Positions 1 through 10,144 of a stretch of 64,000 nucleotides of DNA are shown one piece after another. Position numbers and translations under genes: made by a program. This stretch comes from Trifolium pratense. Taxonomy: Eukaryota; Streptophyta; Magnoliopsida; Fabales; Fabaceae. The stretch is from contig NC_060062.1 of NCBI RefSeq assembly GCF_020283565.1, forward strand, positions 32,481,164 to 32,545,163, in the 5' to 3' direction. How positions within the stretch are numbered: the stretch's first letter is position 1; every line of letters starts with the position of its first letter. The notes under the pieces are model-generated. The model had not been told where the DNA came from and did not search any database. It saw only the letters and a list, made by a program, of their open reading frames with translations.

Positions 1-328
1 TTTCCCAAACGATGGCAACACCGTCCACTCCTATCCTGAGTCTCACATTCCTCCACCAAACGATTGCCTCCTCTCTAAGGGCATAAGTTCCCAAAGTAGT
101 CTTGTTCTCCTCAGAACAACACATTGCTTCAAAGATGATCTCAACCTCGTCTAACCACTTGATAGCCCCCTCCGGGTTATAGCCTCCGGTAAACAGAGTC
201 GGTTTATGCGACATAAACCTTTCCAATCTTTTCTCACTATCCCTTCCCGGGTCATTATCCCTTACCACCAATGTAGTCAAAGCAGTCAAAGTTTGTGCAA
301 TCTGAGCGTTGGTCCTAGCAGCAGCCAT
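1..328 (-). CDS. gag: Gag polyprotein, N-terminal part (Ty3/gypsy G1)
   Basis: The start codon is the ATG at 328-326, read leftwards, and the frame stays open to the window edge (109 codons). The product opens MAAARTNAQIAQTLTALT and runs into a Retrotrans_gag domain, with the family pattern RLERFM, LFTGGY, EGAIKWLDEVE and EEAIVWWRN. The protein would form the virus-like particle core that packages element RNA in the cytoplasm. The same opening pattern (RLERFM, LF.GGY) occurs in the neighbouring G2 gag, which confirms family membership. No internal stop is visible in this part. Confidence 0.85.
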   Translation of the reverse strand, partial: MAAARTNAQIAQTLTALTTLVVRDNDPGRDSEKRLERFMSHKPTLFTGGYNPEGAIKWLDEVEIIFEAMCCSEENKTTLGTYALREEAIVWWRNVRLRIGVDGVAIVWE

Positions 329-435
329 GATTCCTGAACGAATCACAACTCGACGTTAGAATGTATTAACAGTGTACCCAACACATGCTTCATACAAGAG
401 AAAGAAAATCCTAATGGCTCACATGAACCAACCAG

Positions 436-447
436 GCTCTGATTCCA
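436..447 (-). other. Primer binding site of G1 (variant)
   Basis: On the minus strand this reads TGGAATCAGAGC, four bases (ATAG) after the LTR end. Plant elements primed by initiator tRNA-Met have TGGTATCAGAGC here, as G2, A and B in this window do. G1 therefore carries one T-to-A change at the fourth base. Confidence 0.8.
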
Positions 448-1169
448 CTATTGTAACACCCCGAACTAACTACCCTTAAAAACGTGATCTTAAAAACTTT
501 TTAAAGATAAGTAGCCGGAGCGCTACGGAAAACATTTTCAAAACGATCGTGCACATGACACGAAACGTCGCAGCGGAAAACATAACATAAAGGATTTTCA
601 AAGCAATGAACAAAATAGTTCCAAAGATAATTCATTAACATAAAACATAAGTTAAGATGTTCGCATCGATATACGACGGAATACAAACGATCCCCCGACT
701 CGATGTTACAAATACCAGAGCACTAATATACATCACAACCAAACTAAACTTAACAAAACTATACAAAGGTAGCCTACACTAGCTCCTCACCAAAAGTGCT
801 CCACACCAAAACGATCTGCAGCTAAAGCTCGATCGAAACCTCGACCTGAATACCTGAACCCCCAAAGGTCCAGCACATAACAATTAGGTAGAGAGTTAGT
901 AAACATAATCACATACATACGAATATAGAAACGCACCTATATTCAACCTATCCCGTATTACTAACTCACACACATGCCTCAATAAGTAATACACCAGATA
1001 ACACATACTCACAAATACAGAACCAGATAGTTTCACGTCGTTTCGGACAACACAAAGAACTCACATAACACATAACACATAATTGCACATTTACTCAAAT
1101 GCGACTAATGCCAAACATTCAATGTCATGCCAACCTAGACACGACTAATGCATGTGGTACCATCTTCTT

Positions 1170-1398
1170 TATCAAGGAACTTACCATTGATATCCTTCTT
1201 TATTGGACAAGTCCAATATCCTTCTTTATCAGACAAGTCTGATATCCCTAAATAATGCATGAGTTTATGAATGCCATGCATTTACCAAACATATGATAAT
1301 CACTTAGCACGAAGCTACCGCTCACCACATGGATAACATAATCCATTAAACTTCTTTATCAGACAAACTGATATTCTTCTTTATCGGACAGCCCGATA
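1170..1398. repeat. Five covarying hairpin units in the G1 LTR
   Basis: Each unit starts CTTCTTTAT and forms a short stem with different arm sequences: TATCAA/TTGATA (1170-1192), TATTGGAC/GTCCAATA (1201-1218), TATCAGAC/GTCTGATA (1227-1244), TATCAG/CTGATA (1357-1373) and TATCGG/CCGATA (1382-1398). All arms pair perfectly although the sequences differ. The inverted arms are directly visible; any role is unknown. Confidence 0.8.
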
Positions 1399-1549
1399 TA
1401 CAAAAATACATATACTTCTTTGACATTTTATATAAATGCCATTACACAACACAATTATTAAACATATAATAATTCCAAACCAAAACGAAACCAAATACAT
1501 GGATACACACACTTTACAAACATTAACAAAAATTGCTGTCACAGAGCTG

Positions 1550-1672
1550 TTCGCTAAGCGAAGACGTAGCGAACCCGTAGCGAACTACATCAGAGGATTA
1601 CAGGTACATGGCGAACAGGTAGCGAGCTGGTAGCGAGCATGTTCGCTGTAGCGAGCAGGTAGCGAACCACAC
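1550..1672. repeat. GC-rich block of repeated GTAGCGA words (G1 LTR)
   Basis: The block opens with the palindrome TTCGCTAAGCGAA (1550-1562). It continues with about eight copies of GTAGCGA followed by AC or GC, plus the reverse word TTCGCT. A similar block with the identical opening palindrome occurs in the G2 LTR. Confidence 0.75.
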
Positions 1673-2442
1673 CAGAAAATATCTGTTCTTGAGTTTTCTA
1701 AGGCGGTTTAACTTAGAATCAACTCAAAAATTCATTCAAACATGTTATAAATTCTTATAAACAGCAATTTCAAACATATATGGTATCAAGGAACATTAAT
1801 CATCCCTTCCAAACATCCAAATACATCAAACAATCAAAATCATGCCAATTTCTTGCAAAATAAGCAAAGTTGCATAAACATGCAAAACCATCATCAAACA
1901 TATACATATTCCCTCCTAGATGTTCATTAAGCATACTAAGATGAAAAGACATGTTTATGATAAAGAAATTTCACCAAAACCCCAAAGAAATTGGGTGAGA
2001 GAGTTTGGGAATGGAGGCTAGACACCTCCCCTCTCTTGGATCACCCAAGCTTATGCTTAACCACTCTCACCTTAGATTGAATGATGATTCTTGGCCTCTA
2101 AATCTCTTCTCCTTGCTCGTGTTCTTCTCCTTGCTCTCCTAGCCAAAACCCTAGCTTAGCTTTGCTCTTGCTCACTCAAAACTCAAAGAAAATGAATTGT
2201 GAGACTATTCATGGTTTTGACTTGCTACTTATACTACTCTCCAATGGTCATGAACCAAGCCCAATGGCTTAGGCCCATTAAGCTCTATCACACGCCCCAA
2301 GCCCACTAACATGGCAAAGGTTTCGCTCACAAACTTATGTTCGCGATAAATAATTATGCGTCGCGTAAATAAATATTCAACACTAACCCAAAATATATGC
2401 AAATATATAAAATATCGATTTACTAAAAATCGGGTCGTTACA

Positions 2443-2616
2443 AGCAGCTTCCGGAGCATAGCCTCCAATGAAAAGCTTCGGATTATGCTTCATGAACCGC
2501 TCCAACCTCATCTCATCTTCCCTCCCGGGTTGATGATCTCTAGCCACAATGTTGGTCAAAGTAGCTATCGCATCTGCCATTTGATTGTGACCCCTTCCAT
2601 TACCTCTTCCAGCCAT
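2443..2616 (-). pseudogene. gag: Gag fragment of G2, cut by G1 insertion
   Basis: The ATG is at 2616-2614. The frame reads MAGRGNGRGHNQ and then shows the Retrotrans_gag hallmarks RLERFM and LFIGGYAPEA, and it stops making sense exactly at the G1 LTR end. Only 58 codons remain here. A TTG codon four codons upstream extends the open frame but is not needed. The break is clean and explained by insertion, not decay. Confidence 0.8.
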
Positions 2617-2736
2617 GATCCTGAACAACCAACCAATCCAAGAACAGACTTAGAAAGGTAATATCAACAGTGTTATCTCTACACAAGTTGAATATATGGG
2701 CAACTAATCCTAATTGGTTCCACATGAACCGACCTT

Positions 2737-2748
2737 GCTCTGATACCA
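2737..2748 (-). other. Primer binding site of G2
   Basis: Reads TGGTATCAGAGC on the minus strand, complementary to the 3' end of plant initiator tRNA-Met. It lies four bases (ATAG) after the LTR end at 2753. Confidence 0.88.
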
Positions 2749-3332
2749 CTATTGTAACACCCAAACCCCTTAAACGAATTTATTTGTATATAAATAAATA
2801 AAACACTTAAGTAATTTAGGCGTCACATGTTAATAATACAAAATCACGGCATAAACACGTCATGCTAGCACAGCGGAAATTAAAAGCAAATATTTATCAT
2901 AGTGCATGTCATATAATAACCAAATTGTTCACATAATATCCCTAGGCTCTAGGCCATATCAACAACAAGGATATTATGTTTACAACAAAAGAGTAAGGAT
3001 TAGCAAGGTCAAATATGCCATCATGAGCTTAATACAATTCAATCGAATAACCCGACACGGTAAATACCTAATCAGAGCAATTCTATACAACCCATCAAAA
3101 AGATATACAAAATATATCTAAGGAGTAGTCTAAGCTAAACTCCTCACCAAAAAGCGCACTAATCACAAGCACGAGCAAGCCCTCTAACTCTGATCGGGAT
3201 CCTCAACCTGAGAATCTGAACCCCCAACGGTCCAGCACATAACACAAAGCATGAGAGTTAGATCACATAATCAAAATATAAGTGTAAGTAAAACGGTACT
3301 TAACACTCCTTCATAACATAAGCATACATCAC

Positions 3333-3438
<106 letters not shown>

Positions 3439-3634
3439 ACATCTATCATCCAATTAGAAGTTCTTAAACGCATAATCGAATACTCAAACAATCAATTATT
3501 AATTATCACAATTAGCCAAACATGTGTCACATATCATTTATCATAAAATGCACACATAGCCTAATGCGACTCTAATGCTTCAACTTCATGAATGTCACCC
3601 TAGACATTTCTAATGCATGTGGTACCATCTTCTT

Positions 3635-3714
3635 TATTAGAGTATCTCACCTCTAATATCCTTCTTTATCGGATAAATATAATCCGATATACTTCTTTAT
3701 TGGAATATCCAATA
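3635..3714. repeat. Three covarying hairpin units in the G2 LTR
   Basis: Units again start CTTCTTTAT: TATTAGAG/CTCTAATA (3635-3658), TATCGGAT/ATCCGATA (3667-3689) and TATTGGA/TCCAATA (3698-3714). The leading word is the same as in G1 but the arm sequences differ, and pairing is always perfect. Confidence 0.8.
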
Positions 3715-4013
3715 TCCTATTTAATTCATGAATGCATGTATATGTTTTTCATGAATTCACTCACAATTATTTAGCATAAAGCTCTTCATTTACTATGTGG
3801 AACACTATCCAACATACTTCATCATTAAGATTTAACAAAACCTTAATATTCTTCATTTATACTTCATACACGATTAACAATCATTTAACGATTAGCAATG
3901 AGCATTATAAGCATCAACAAGCATCATCAATCATGTAAGAATACCATTAAACCATGTTATAAGTGCCTAATTACACTTACAAACATCAACAAAAAGTTGC
4001 AGTTCCAGTACTA

Positions 4014-4160
4014 TTCGCTAAGCGAAAGGTAGCGAGCATCAGCGAACACTACCAGAGAAATACTGACTCTTAGCGAGCAGTAGCGAGCATCAGCGAGTGG
4101 ATCACCTGCTCGTGGCGAGCTGTTCGCCACACGTTCGCTGAGCGAAGGCCTAGCGAGTGC
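4014..4160. repeat. GC-rich block of repeated AGCGA words (G2 LTR)
   Basis: Opens with TTCGCTAAGCGAA (4014-4026), identical to the G1 block, and closes with TTCGCTGAGCGAA (4134-4146). Between them are many AGCGAGC, AGCGAAC and CAGCGA words. Confidence 0.75.
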
Positions 4161-4805
4161 CTTCTGTCAGGACAGTTCAAAACCTGCGTTTTCTACACCA
4201 AATCACCCAAAAATCCCATTTTTCATGTTATAAATCCCATTATATTTGTTCATTCATCATGTTAAAAACATGTTAAGCATATTAAGAACCTTAGGAACAA
4301 TTTCCATCAAGAAAATCCATTCCAAGCTAAAACGAAAATGGGGTGGAGGAAGTTCGGGTGAGGAGAAATCGACATTCTCCCCTTCCTCGAGTCACCCACG
4401 ATTATGGAACCTACTCTCATACCTGGATTCGAAGAAAACTCGACGAAAGATCTTGAATCCCTTCACTTTTCCCTTTGCCCTAGCTTCTTGTGCTCTCCCT
4501 CCTCTCAAGAACTCCACAAGAACAATGAGAAAAATGAATTCTCTCTCTAAGCTTGGCCCCTAATGGGCGCCCCTCACACACACACAAGGCCCATTGGGCC
4601 TCAAGCCCAATTGGCTTGGCCCAATAACACGTTAACTCTCACTACTCGCTTAATAACTAAAGTACTCGATAAATAACTCAAGTTATTAACTTAATTAAAA
4701 TGCCACGTTAATAAAATATTTTAACACACAAAAACTAATAATTTGAAAATTGGGTCGTTACATTTATGAGAGAGAGGTAGAGAGAGAGAGAGGCGCTGCA
4801 CCTAG

Positions 4806-7433
4806 GGCAAGCCTAGGGCGGCCGTTCCGATCATCGCCTTCACCGGAAGTAAGGCAGAAACGGGGGGTGTCTCGGCTGATAGTGGAGATTGGATTGAGGC
4901 GAGACGGCGACGTAGGAAAGAGTCACGACATGATCAAGGATGGACTGATAGACATAAGCAAACCAGATACCACCATGACAGAGAGATCTCTAAGCCTGGA
5001 CACGTTGATTTGTACAAACAACATCACCGTTTCAGAAGCTACAACGCACGCGATCGTTCTTATGAAGGGAGAAGCAGATCACGGTACACCAGAGAGCAAG
5101 GCGAACATCATCGATCAGGGGAGAGGAGTTTTGCACGATCCATGTTCGATCATCAACAATTCCGATCGCGGTCTGCATCGGAACAAGGGCGGCAGCAGCG
5201 GCGATGGAGAACGGAGGCTAGGGAGGAAAGAAGAGCATCACGTGATGGCTGGAATAGTGAGTGCAGGGTGGAGGAGCGTGATGGCAGGCGGTGCGATCGC
5301 AGGCTTGGTCTTGATAATGGAGAATTGGTGAAAAATGGTGATGGAGGCAGGAAAGGAAGCAAGCAGGAGGGTGGTAACCGACAGGATTTTGGCAAAGGAG
5401 GTTCTTCACTAATGAAGGAATTAGGCCAAGGCAACGAAGGTGTTAATAGGGGTTTAGTGAATCCAAAAAAACAACATGGAATTGGCAATATTGTGCATCA
5501 CCAAAATGGTGAAGGTGTTGTTTTGGGATCTAACCTCAAACGGTACGTATCTTTTTATTTTACAAATTTTCCAGCACAAATGTCGAATTTTTATCTTAGG
5601 AAGGGATTTGAAGTTTGCGGTATGCTGGAAGATGTGTACGTTGCCAAAAAAAGAAATATATTCGGTCAACCCTACGGCTTCGTCAAGTTCTCTAATGTTA
5701 GAAATATAACAAAAATGACGAGTGCCTTAAACGCTGTCTGGTTCGGTCATTTTCGCGTTAGAGCTAGTGTGGCTAAGTTTGAACGTAACGATGATGGGGC
5801 GCGAAGAAGACCGAATAAACAAAAGGATGGCCTGAATAAGGGAGTGGACGTTGGTGTGTCGAATGATGGGAAGCATAATTCAATGACCCCGGTAGTACCC
5901 ACTTATCGTGAGGAAAGTACTAAGGATCCGGGGAAAAAGACACATCATAATGGTGTTAATGTCCCAAGTGTGGTGAAAGATGGTAGTGAACCTACGGAAG
6001 GAGTGCGGGTGGGGGACATAGTAGTCAAGCTAGGGGTACAGAAGGAGAAGTTATCCCATAAACAATCCCAAAAAGAGGAGGGTGAGATAAACTCTAAAGG
6101 GTTGGAACAGTCAGCTGATTTTGCTAAGAATTGTAGAGTTTTCATGCGAAGCTATCAAACTAAGTCAGATGACGTGAAGTGGGCTCGTAATTGTGTAGTG
6201 GCTACAGTCATCAATGGCGAGGCGATATCTGTGGTGCAGAACAGAATATTGGATGCGGGATTTAAGGACTTGGTCCTCATCCCTATGGGTGCCGACAGGG
6301 TTTTTGTGCGAAGTATGGAGGATGTCGATGCTATGACAACGTTGAATAATGCTAAGGAGTTCTTCCAACTTGTTTTTTCGATTTGGACGCGCTGGGATAA
6401 GGAAGAGTTGTCTTATCGGAGAGGTGCGTGGGTACGTCTGTACGGTATCCCTATCCATGCTTGGAATGAACAATTCTTCAAACTATGTGTTTTGTACTGT
6501 GGAAGTTTCCTTCGAACAGATAATGATTATGTTGAAAAAGGTAGGCTCGATTTCGCGCGGGTTCTGATAGCTACACCTGATTTAGATATAATCAAAAGAA
6601 GTGAGAGTGTCCTGGTGAATGGAACTCCTGTGGTGATTAAGATTGTGGAAGAGTGGGGGTACGCTATGGGAGAGGATGCCTGTCTTTTTGAGGAGGAAAG
6701 TGAGTCAGAGGCTTCCCAAGCTGAATGTTGTGAGGGACTAGTGGATCCGGAAATCCAACGCAATGTTGACTTACTCGCTAATAAATTTAAGGAAGATTTG
6801 GAGGATGAGGATCGAGATGTTTTCCAAGGAATGCTGGATGAAGAGTCCTTAGAGGAGTCAGTTGGTAATTCAGGTTCAAAGGGAGTCGAGAACAACATTT
6901 CTAACTTGAGGATGGACGCTCATAAAGTGTCCGATCAGGAAGCTCAAACTCATCCAATTCCTCGGCTGCTACTTAGTAAGCGAACTAATTCCTGTCCTCC
7001 GGAGGCGAGACGCTCTGTAATGTCGGGGCCTTGGAGTTTGGAATGGTTACAGGACCAGAATCACGAGGATGCAGGAGTAATTTTTTCAGCAAGTAAGAAA
7101 AGTAGAAAGGGGAACCATCTTGGGCCGAGTCTTAAGAAGAATGGGGAGCAGGATCCGAGGAGGAGGAGAGCAGGAGGGTTGCTTCGTCATCCAGTCCATA
7201 GTCTCAAAAAAGTTGTTAGGATGCCAAGCAAAGATCGTTGTGTGGTTCTAAAAGTCTTAAAGAAGAGCGTCCGTCAACGCAGGGGCGGAGACGGAGTCAA
7301 TCGATCTTGCACTATGAGCCGCCAAGCCTCCTCTGGTGATTCATCTTCGTCAGGTTCTGTCAACAACGACTGGCAGAATTGGGTGGCTATTCACGACAAT
7401 GACCAATTGGCGGTGGATGATGTGTGGGGATAG
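4806..7433 (+). CDS. LINE ORF1 protein (RRM and DUF4283)
   Basis: The frame is open from just after a TAG at 4803 to the TAG at 7433. There is no in-frame ATG before 5142, so the true start is uncertain and may be upstream of the gypsy insertion or lost by a frameshift. The N-terminal third is Arg/Ser-rich and basic. An RRM follows (about 5541-5790) with RNP2 FYFTNFP and RNP1 QPYGFVKF. A DUF4283 domain follows (about 6120-6670), with the typical FSIWTRW, RGAWVRLYGIPIHAWN and DFARVLI motifs, then an acidic, low-complexity tail. ORF1 proteins of plant L1 elements bind element RNA to form the RNP for retrotransposition. No CCHC knuckle is seen. This is the only LINE reading frame here without internal stops. 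Confidence 0.82.
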   Translation, partial: GKPRAAVPIIAFTGSKAETGGVSADSGDWIEARRRRRKESRHDQGWTDRHKQTRYHHDREISKPGHVDLYKQHHRFRSYNARDRSYEGRSRSRYTREQGEHHRSGERSFARSMFDHQQFRSRSASEQGRQQRRWRTEAREERRASRDGWNSECRVEERDGRRCDRRLGLDNGELVKNGDGGRKGSKQEGGNRQDFGKGGSSLMKELGQGNEGVNRGLVNPKKQHGIGNIVHHQNGEGVVLGSNLKRYVSFYFTNFPAQMSNFYLRKGFEVCGMLEDVYVAKKRNIFGQPYGFVKFSNVRNITKMTSALNAVWFGHFRVRASVAKFERNDDGARRRPNKQKDGLNKGVDVGVSNDGKHNSMTPVVPTYREESTKDPGKKTHHNGVNVPSVVKDGSEPTEGVRVGDIVVKLGVQKEKLSHKQSQKEEGEINSKGLEQSADFAKNCRVFMRSYQTKSDDVKWARNCVVATVINGEAISVVQNRILDAGFKDLVLIPMGADRVFVRSMEDVDAMTTLNNAKEFFQLVFSIWTRWDKEELSYRRGAWVRLYGIPIHAWNEQFFKLCVLYCGSFLRTDNDYVEKGRLDFARVLIATPDLDIIKRSESVLVNGTPVVIKIVEEWGYAMGEDACLFEEESESEASQAECCEGLVDPEIQRNVDLLANKFKEDLEDEDRDVFQGMLDEESLEESVGNSGSKGVENNISNLRMDAHKVSDQEAQTHPIPRLLLSKRTNSCPPEARRSVMSGPWSLEWLQDQNHEDAGVIFSASKKSRKGNHLGPSLKKNGEQDPRRRRAGGLLRHPVHSLKKVVRMPSKDRCVVLKVLKKSVRQRRGGDGVNRSCTMSRQASSGDSSSSGSVNNDWQNWVAIHDNDQLAVDDVWG

Positions 7434-7483
7434 GGAAAGCTATTGGGGTCAAGTTTAAGGGAGATAATGTGAATATGTTCAAT

Positions 7484-7615
7484 CACTACAAGAAAATCAA
7501 AACTTTGCGACACTAGACTTGCGACCATTCAGCCAAAACCGTTGCAATGTGTATTTTTTCCGGTTTTTGCGATAGTGTATGCAACAGTTTAGGAAACCGT
7601 CGCAACTTTTACATC
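7484..7615. repeat. Left subterminal repeats of the CACTA element
   Basis: Behind the terminal repeat are words TTTGCGAC, TTGCGACC, AACCGTTGCAA, TTTTTGCGATAG and AACCGTCGCAAC in both orientations. Short clustered subterminal words of this kind are transposase binding sites in characterised CACTA elements. Confidence 0.7.
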
Positions 7616-7649
7616 TTAAAATGAACCAGCTTACTCAGCTAAATGAATT

Positions 7650-8280
7650 TTAGGAATACAGAACCACTCTCACACTTCCCTCTTTGTTATAAAAAAAAAA
7701 AAATCTCTAACCCTAATCGCTCCAATCACTCTAGATTCAAAATCAAAGAACCGTTCTCCAAATTTCTCAAATGACGAAGTTTCCTCTTCACCATTCCAAT
7801 CACTCACCTGTTCCAATCCCTCCAAATCCCTAAATCCCCATCGCTCCATCATTCTGTCTCCGGCAAGATTCATTGTTCGTTCGTTCTCTCGTTCTGTTTC
7901 CAACAATGAAGCTTATCTTTCACTACTCAGATGTGGTGTCCTTGTAAGTGTCATACCACCACCGCCGAAACTTTCCCTCACTGCCACTTGCTCCTCACCT
8001 CTCGCAGTCGACTACCATCACTCAGGGTCAGGTGCGTTCCTTTCTCTTCCTTAATGGGAATCACTTACCAATATCAAGAAATTGCTTGTGGTGTTGTTTG
8101 TCATGGAAGAGGAGGGGTTTTAATTTTGATTTTGTCACATTAGGTTACAACTCAGTATGGATCTTGGCCATTTAGTAATGTTGAATGTTCCTGAATTTCT
8201 TACACACACAAATGAAATTCTAAGTTGTCTTTTTTTGAAAGTGATTCTATATTACAATTGATTTTTTCATGCTTTTGATA
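7650..8280 (+). other. Gene-like leader sequence inside the CACTA element
   Basis: A CT/CA-rich stretch with the motif TAACCCTAATCGC resembles a plant 5' UTR, followed by exon-like sequence (about 7930-8030) and a possible GGTGCG donor. No frame longer than about 75 codons and no known protein is recognised. It may be a host gene fragment captured by the transposon, or part of a degenerate transposon gene. Confidence 0.35.
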
Positions 8281-8284
8281 TTAA

Positions 8285-8864
8285 TCTGATGTCGAGTATG
8301 ATGGTAACGACACCTGCTATATGGCCGGAGGAGGCCGTAGTGTTTAAAGCGATATAGAAGTGCCCAACACCCTCTAAAGTCCCAGCTTTGTTGTGGAAGC
8401 TTCTACACGATAGAATTCCGACCAAAGTCAATTTATATAGAAGGCGGACGACGATCAAGCTTGTGCTTTTTGTGGAAACTGTGCTGAAACTTCGATTCAT
8501 TTACTGCTGTACTGCGATTTTTCAATCTGTGTTTGGCTCAGTGTGTTTGATTGGTATGTCTGCAGTTCCCTCATAATTTTCTGTCCCTTTTTAATTCTTA
8601 TGTTTGTGTTGCCGGCTGAAAAAAGATGAGGCAAGCCTTGGTGATGATTTGGGGAGCAGTCATTTGGGCTCTATGGCAACATCGAAATCAGATAGTGTTC
8701 GAAAATGGTGACACAGATGCGGCGACAGTGATAAAGAGTGTGAAAACCTTCTTGGGGAAGTGATGGAACGGAAGATCAAAAGGGAGTCCTTGTTTGCTCT
8801 GAGTGGTTGTCGGAGCCAATAGTATGTATGGCGACATGATGCACTATTGTGATTAATTTTCTTC
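8285..8864 (+). pseudogene. LINE ORF2 C-terminal (zf-RVT) fragment inside CACTA
   Basis: Frame-shifted but recognisable zf-RVT sequence: VPALLWKLLHDRIPTKVNLYRR (8380-8450), then in other frames the CAFCG and HLLLYCDF region and ALWQHRNQIVFENG (8670-8715). It is distinct from the zf-RVT of the host LINE (35990-36200), so it is a separate insertion or capture. Its right edge is cut by the solo LTR at 8870. Confidence 0.75.
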
Positions 8865-8869
8865 CATAC

Positions 8870-10139
8870 TGATGACATGCGTCATTACATGAAAATAAGA
8901 CCAATTTCAAGTCTTTTTAGAAGAATTGTAACTCATTTCATGGAAGAATAATGCACTAGTTTGAAGATATTTGCAAAGGATGAAAATAGCTGAAGAATGA
9001 AGAAAATAGCTAATATTCTGCTTTTTTTCGCTTCGGGCGAAAATGTTGGTGCCTCAGGCAAAAATTTTGTGCCTGAGGCGAAAATTCCTGTGCCTCAGGC
9101 GAATATTCCCAGTTGAAAAACACCTCTCTGTTTGCTTGTTCGCCTGAGGCGAAAAATCCTGTGCCTCAGGCGAAAATTTCACCAGAAAAAGTACCTCTCT
9201 GTTTGCCTGTTCGCCTGGGGCGAAAATGTTGGCGCCTCAGGCGAAAATTTTGTGCCTTCGGCGAAAATGCTTGTGCCTGAGGCGAAATTCTCATTTATTG
9301 ACTCCGGTTATAAAAGGAAAACGCAGATCTGAGATGGGGGATCGAAAATTGACATTGGAAACATCAAATTGAACAACTTTTGAAGATCTAGGAGCTTGGA
9401 GGCAAGGATTGAAGTGTGGAAACACATCAAGATCATCTTGTAAACATGCTTTCTCTCATTTCTTTGATTGTAATGTTTTCTTATACTATGTGTAACTAAA
9501 TTCCCATGATTGGTCCTTAGGGGATTCTGATTTCTATTTCTCTTGAACCATGTGATTCTCATTTGAATTGATATATGAATTACGAAGTTAGTTTCTTTGA
9601 TTATTCCTTATGCTTAATGCTTTATATGAATTAGCTACTTATATGATGAATTCAATGATTTATTTTACTATGACGATAGGAATGAATCATCGATCTAGGA
9701 ATAATTGATCGATTAACTTTCACTTAAGACATTTCGGATTGTTAATTGAGATTTTATAGATTAAAGTTTGTAATCCTCAATTGATCATTGATCAAGGGAG
9801 AGGATTATGTTACCAAGACATTGGGCATAATCATTTTTGATTTAATCTAATCGTGAAACTAAATTGAGTAAATTTGTAATCATACATGAAATTACCAAGA
9901 GAAGTAGTAATTAGATGAACCAAAAGGATCAATCGCTTTTCTTCATTTGATTTGAAACCTAAGTTATTTTGTCAGTTTATGATCAAACTTGAACCAAACA
10001 AATTTCCCCCCTTTTTACATTTAAATTTATGTGTTTAAATATGTATTCAACTTGTGTTTGAATTACAACAATCCCTGTGGAAAGAACGATTTTTATACTA
10101 CTTGACGGCTAATTGTGTATATTTGCAAATTATTCATCA
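8870..10139 (+). mobile_element. Solo LTR (1270 bp) inside the CACTA element
   Basis: The unit begins TGATGACATG and ends ATTCATCA, with inverted ends TGATGA/TCATCA. It is flanked by CATAC on both sides (8865-8869 and 10140-10144), a perfect 5-bp target duplication. No internal coding region is present, which is what recombination between two LTRs leaves. A TATAAAAGG box near 9308 gives the likely transcription direction. The family was not identified; gypsy is more likely than copia from size and ends. Confidence 0.82.
9028..9292. repeat. Array of GCCTCAGGCGAAAAT palindromic words
   Basis: About ten copies of GCCTCAGGCGAAAA or GCCTGAGGCGAAA in mixed orientation, including the 15-bp palindrome TTCGCCTGAGGCGAA (9139-9153). 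A larger unit of about 70 bp starting ACCTCTCTGTTTGC is present twice (about 9121 and 9191). The block lies upstream of the TATA box of the solo LTR. Confidence 0.8.
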
Positions 10140-10144
10140 CATAC

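Larger units (their letters stand above)
1..2442 (-). mobile_element. Ty3/gypsy retrotransposon G1, 5' part
   Basis: Read on the minus strand, this is an LTR retrotransposon whose 5' LTR (452-2442) is followed by a tRNA-Met type primer binding site and the start of gag; the rest lies beyond the left edge. The LTR begins TGTAACGACCC and ends GGTGTTACA, giving a 6-bp terminal inverted repeat TGTAAC/GTTACA. Its outer end sits directly inside the gag of element G2, so G1 is the younger of the two. The base quintet next to the LTR is AGCAG, the expected target duplication, but the partner copy is outside the window. The gag sequence and LTR size suggest a Tekay/Del-like chromovirus; that clade call is inference. 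Confidence 0.88.
452..2442 (-). repeat. 5' LTR of gypsy element G1
   Basis: This is a 1991-bp LTR bounded by TGTAAC and GTTACA. It is AT-rich apart from a GC-rich block at 1550-1672. It contains five short hairpin units beginning CTTCTTTAT (1170-1398). No coding potential is convincing. It shares ends, hairpin units and the GC block with the G2 LTR, but the two are otherwise diverged, so they are different subfamilies and not the two LTRs of one element. Confidence 0.85.

Noticed and set aside
4750..5331. A 193-codon frame starting MGRYIYEREVERERG
   Set aside because: Its start lies inside the G2 LTR and it overlaps LINE ORF1 in another frame; the RRM/DUF4283 frame is the real one.
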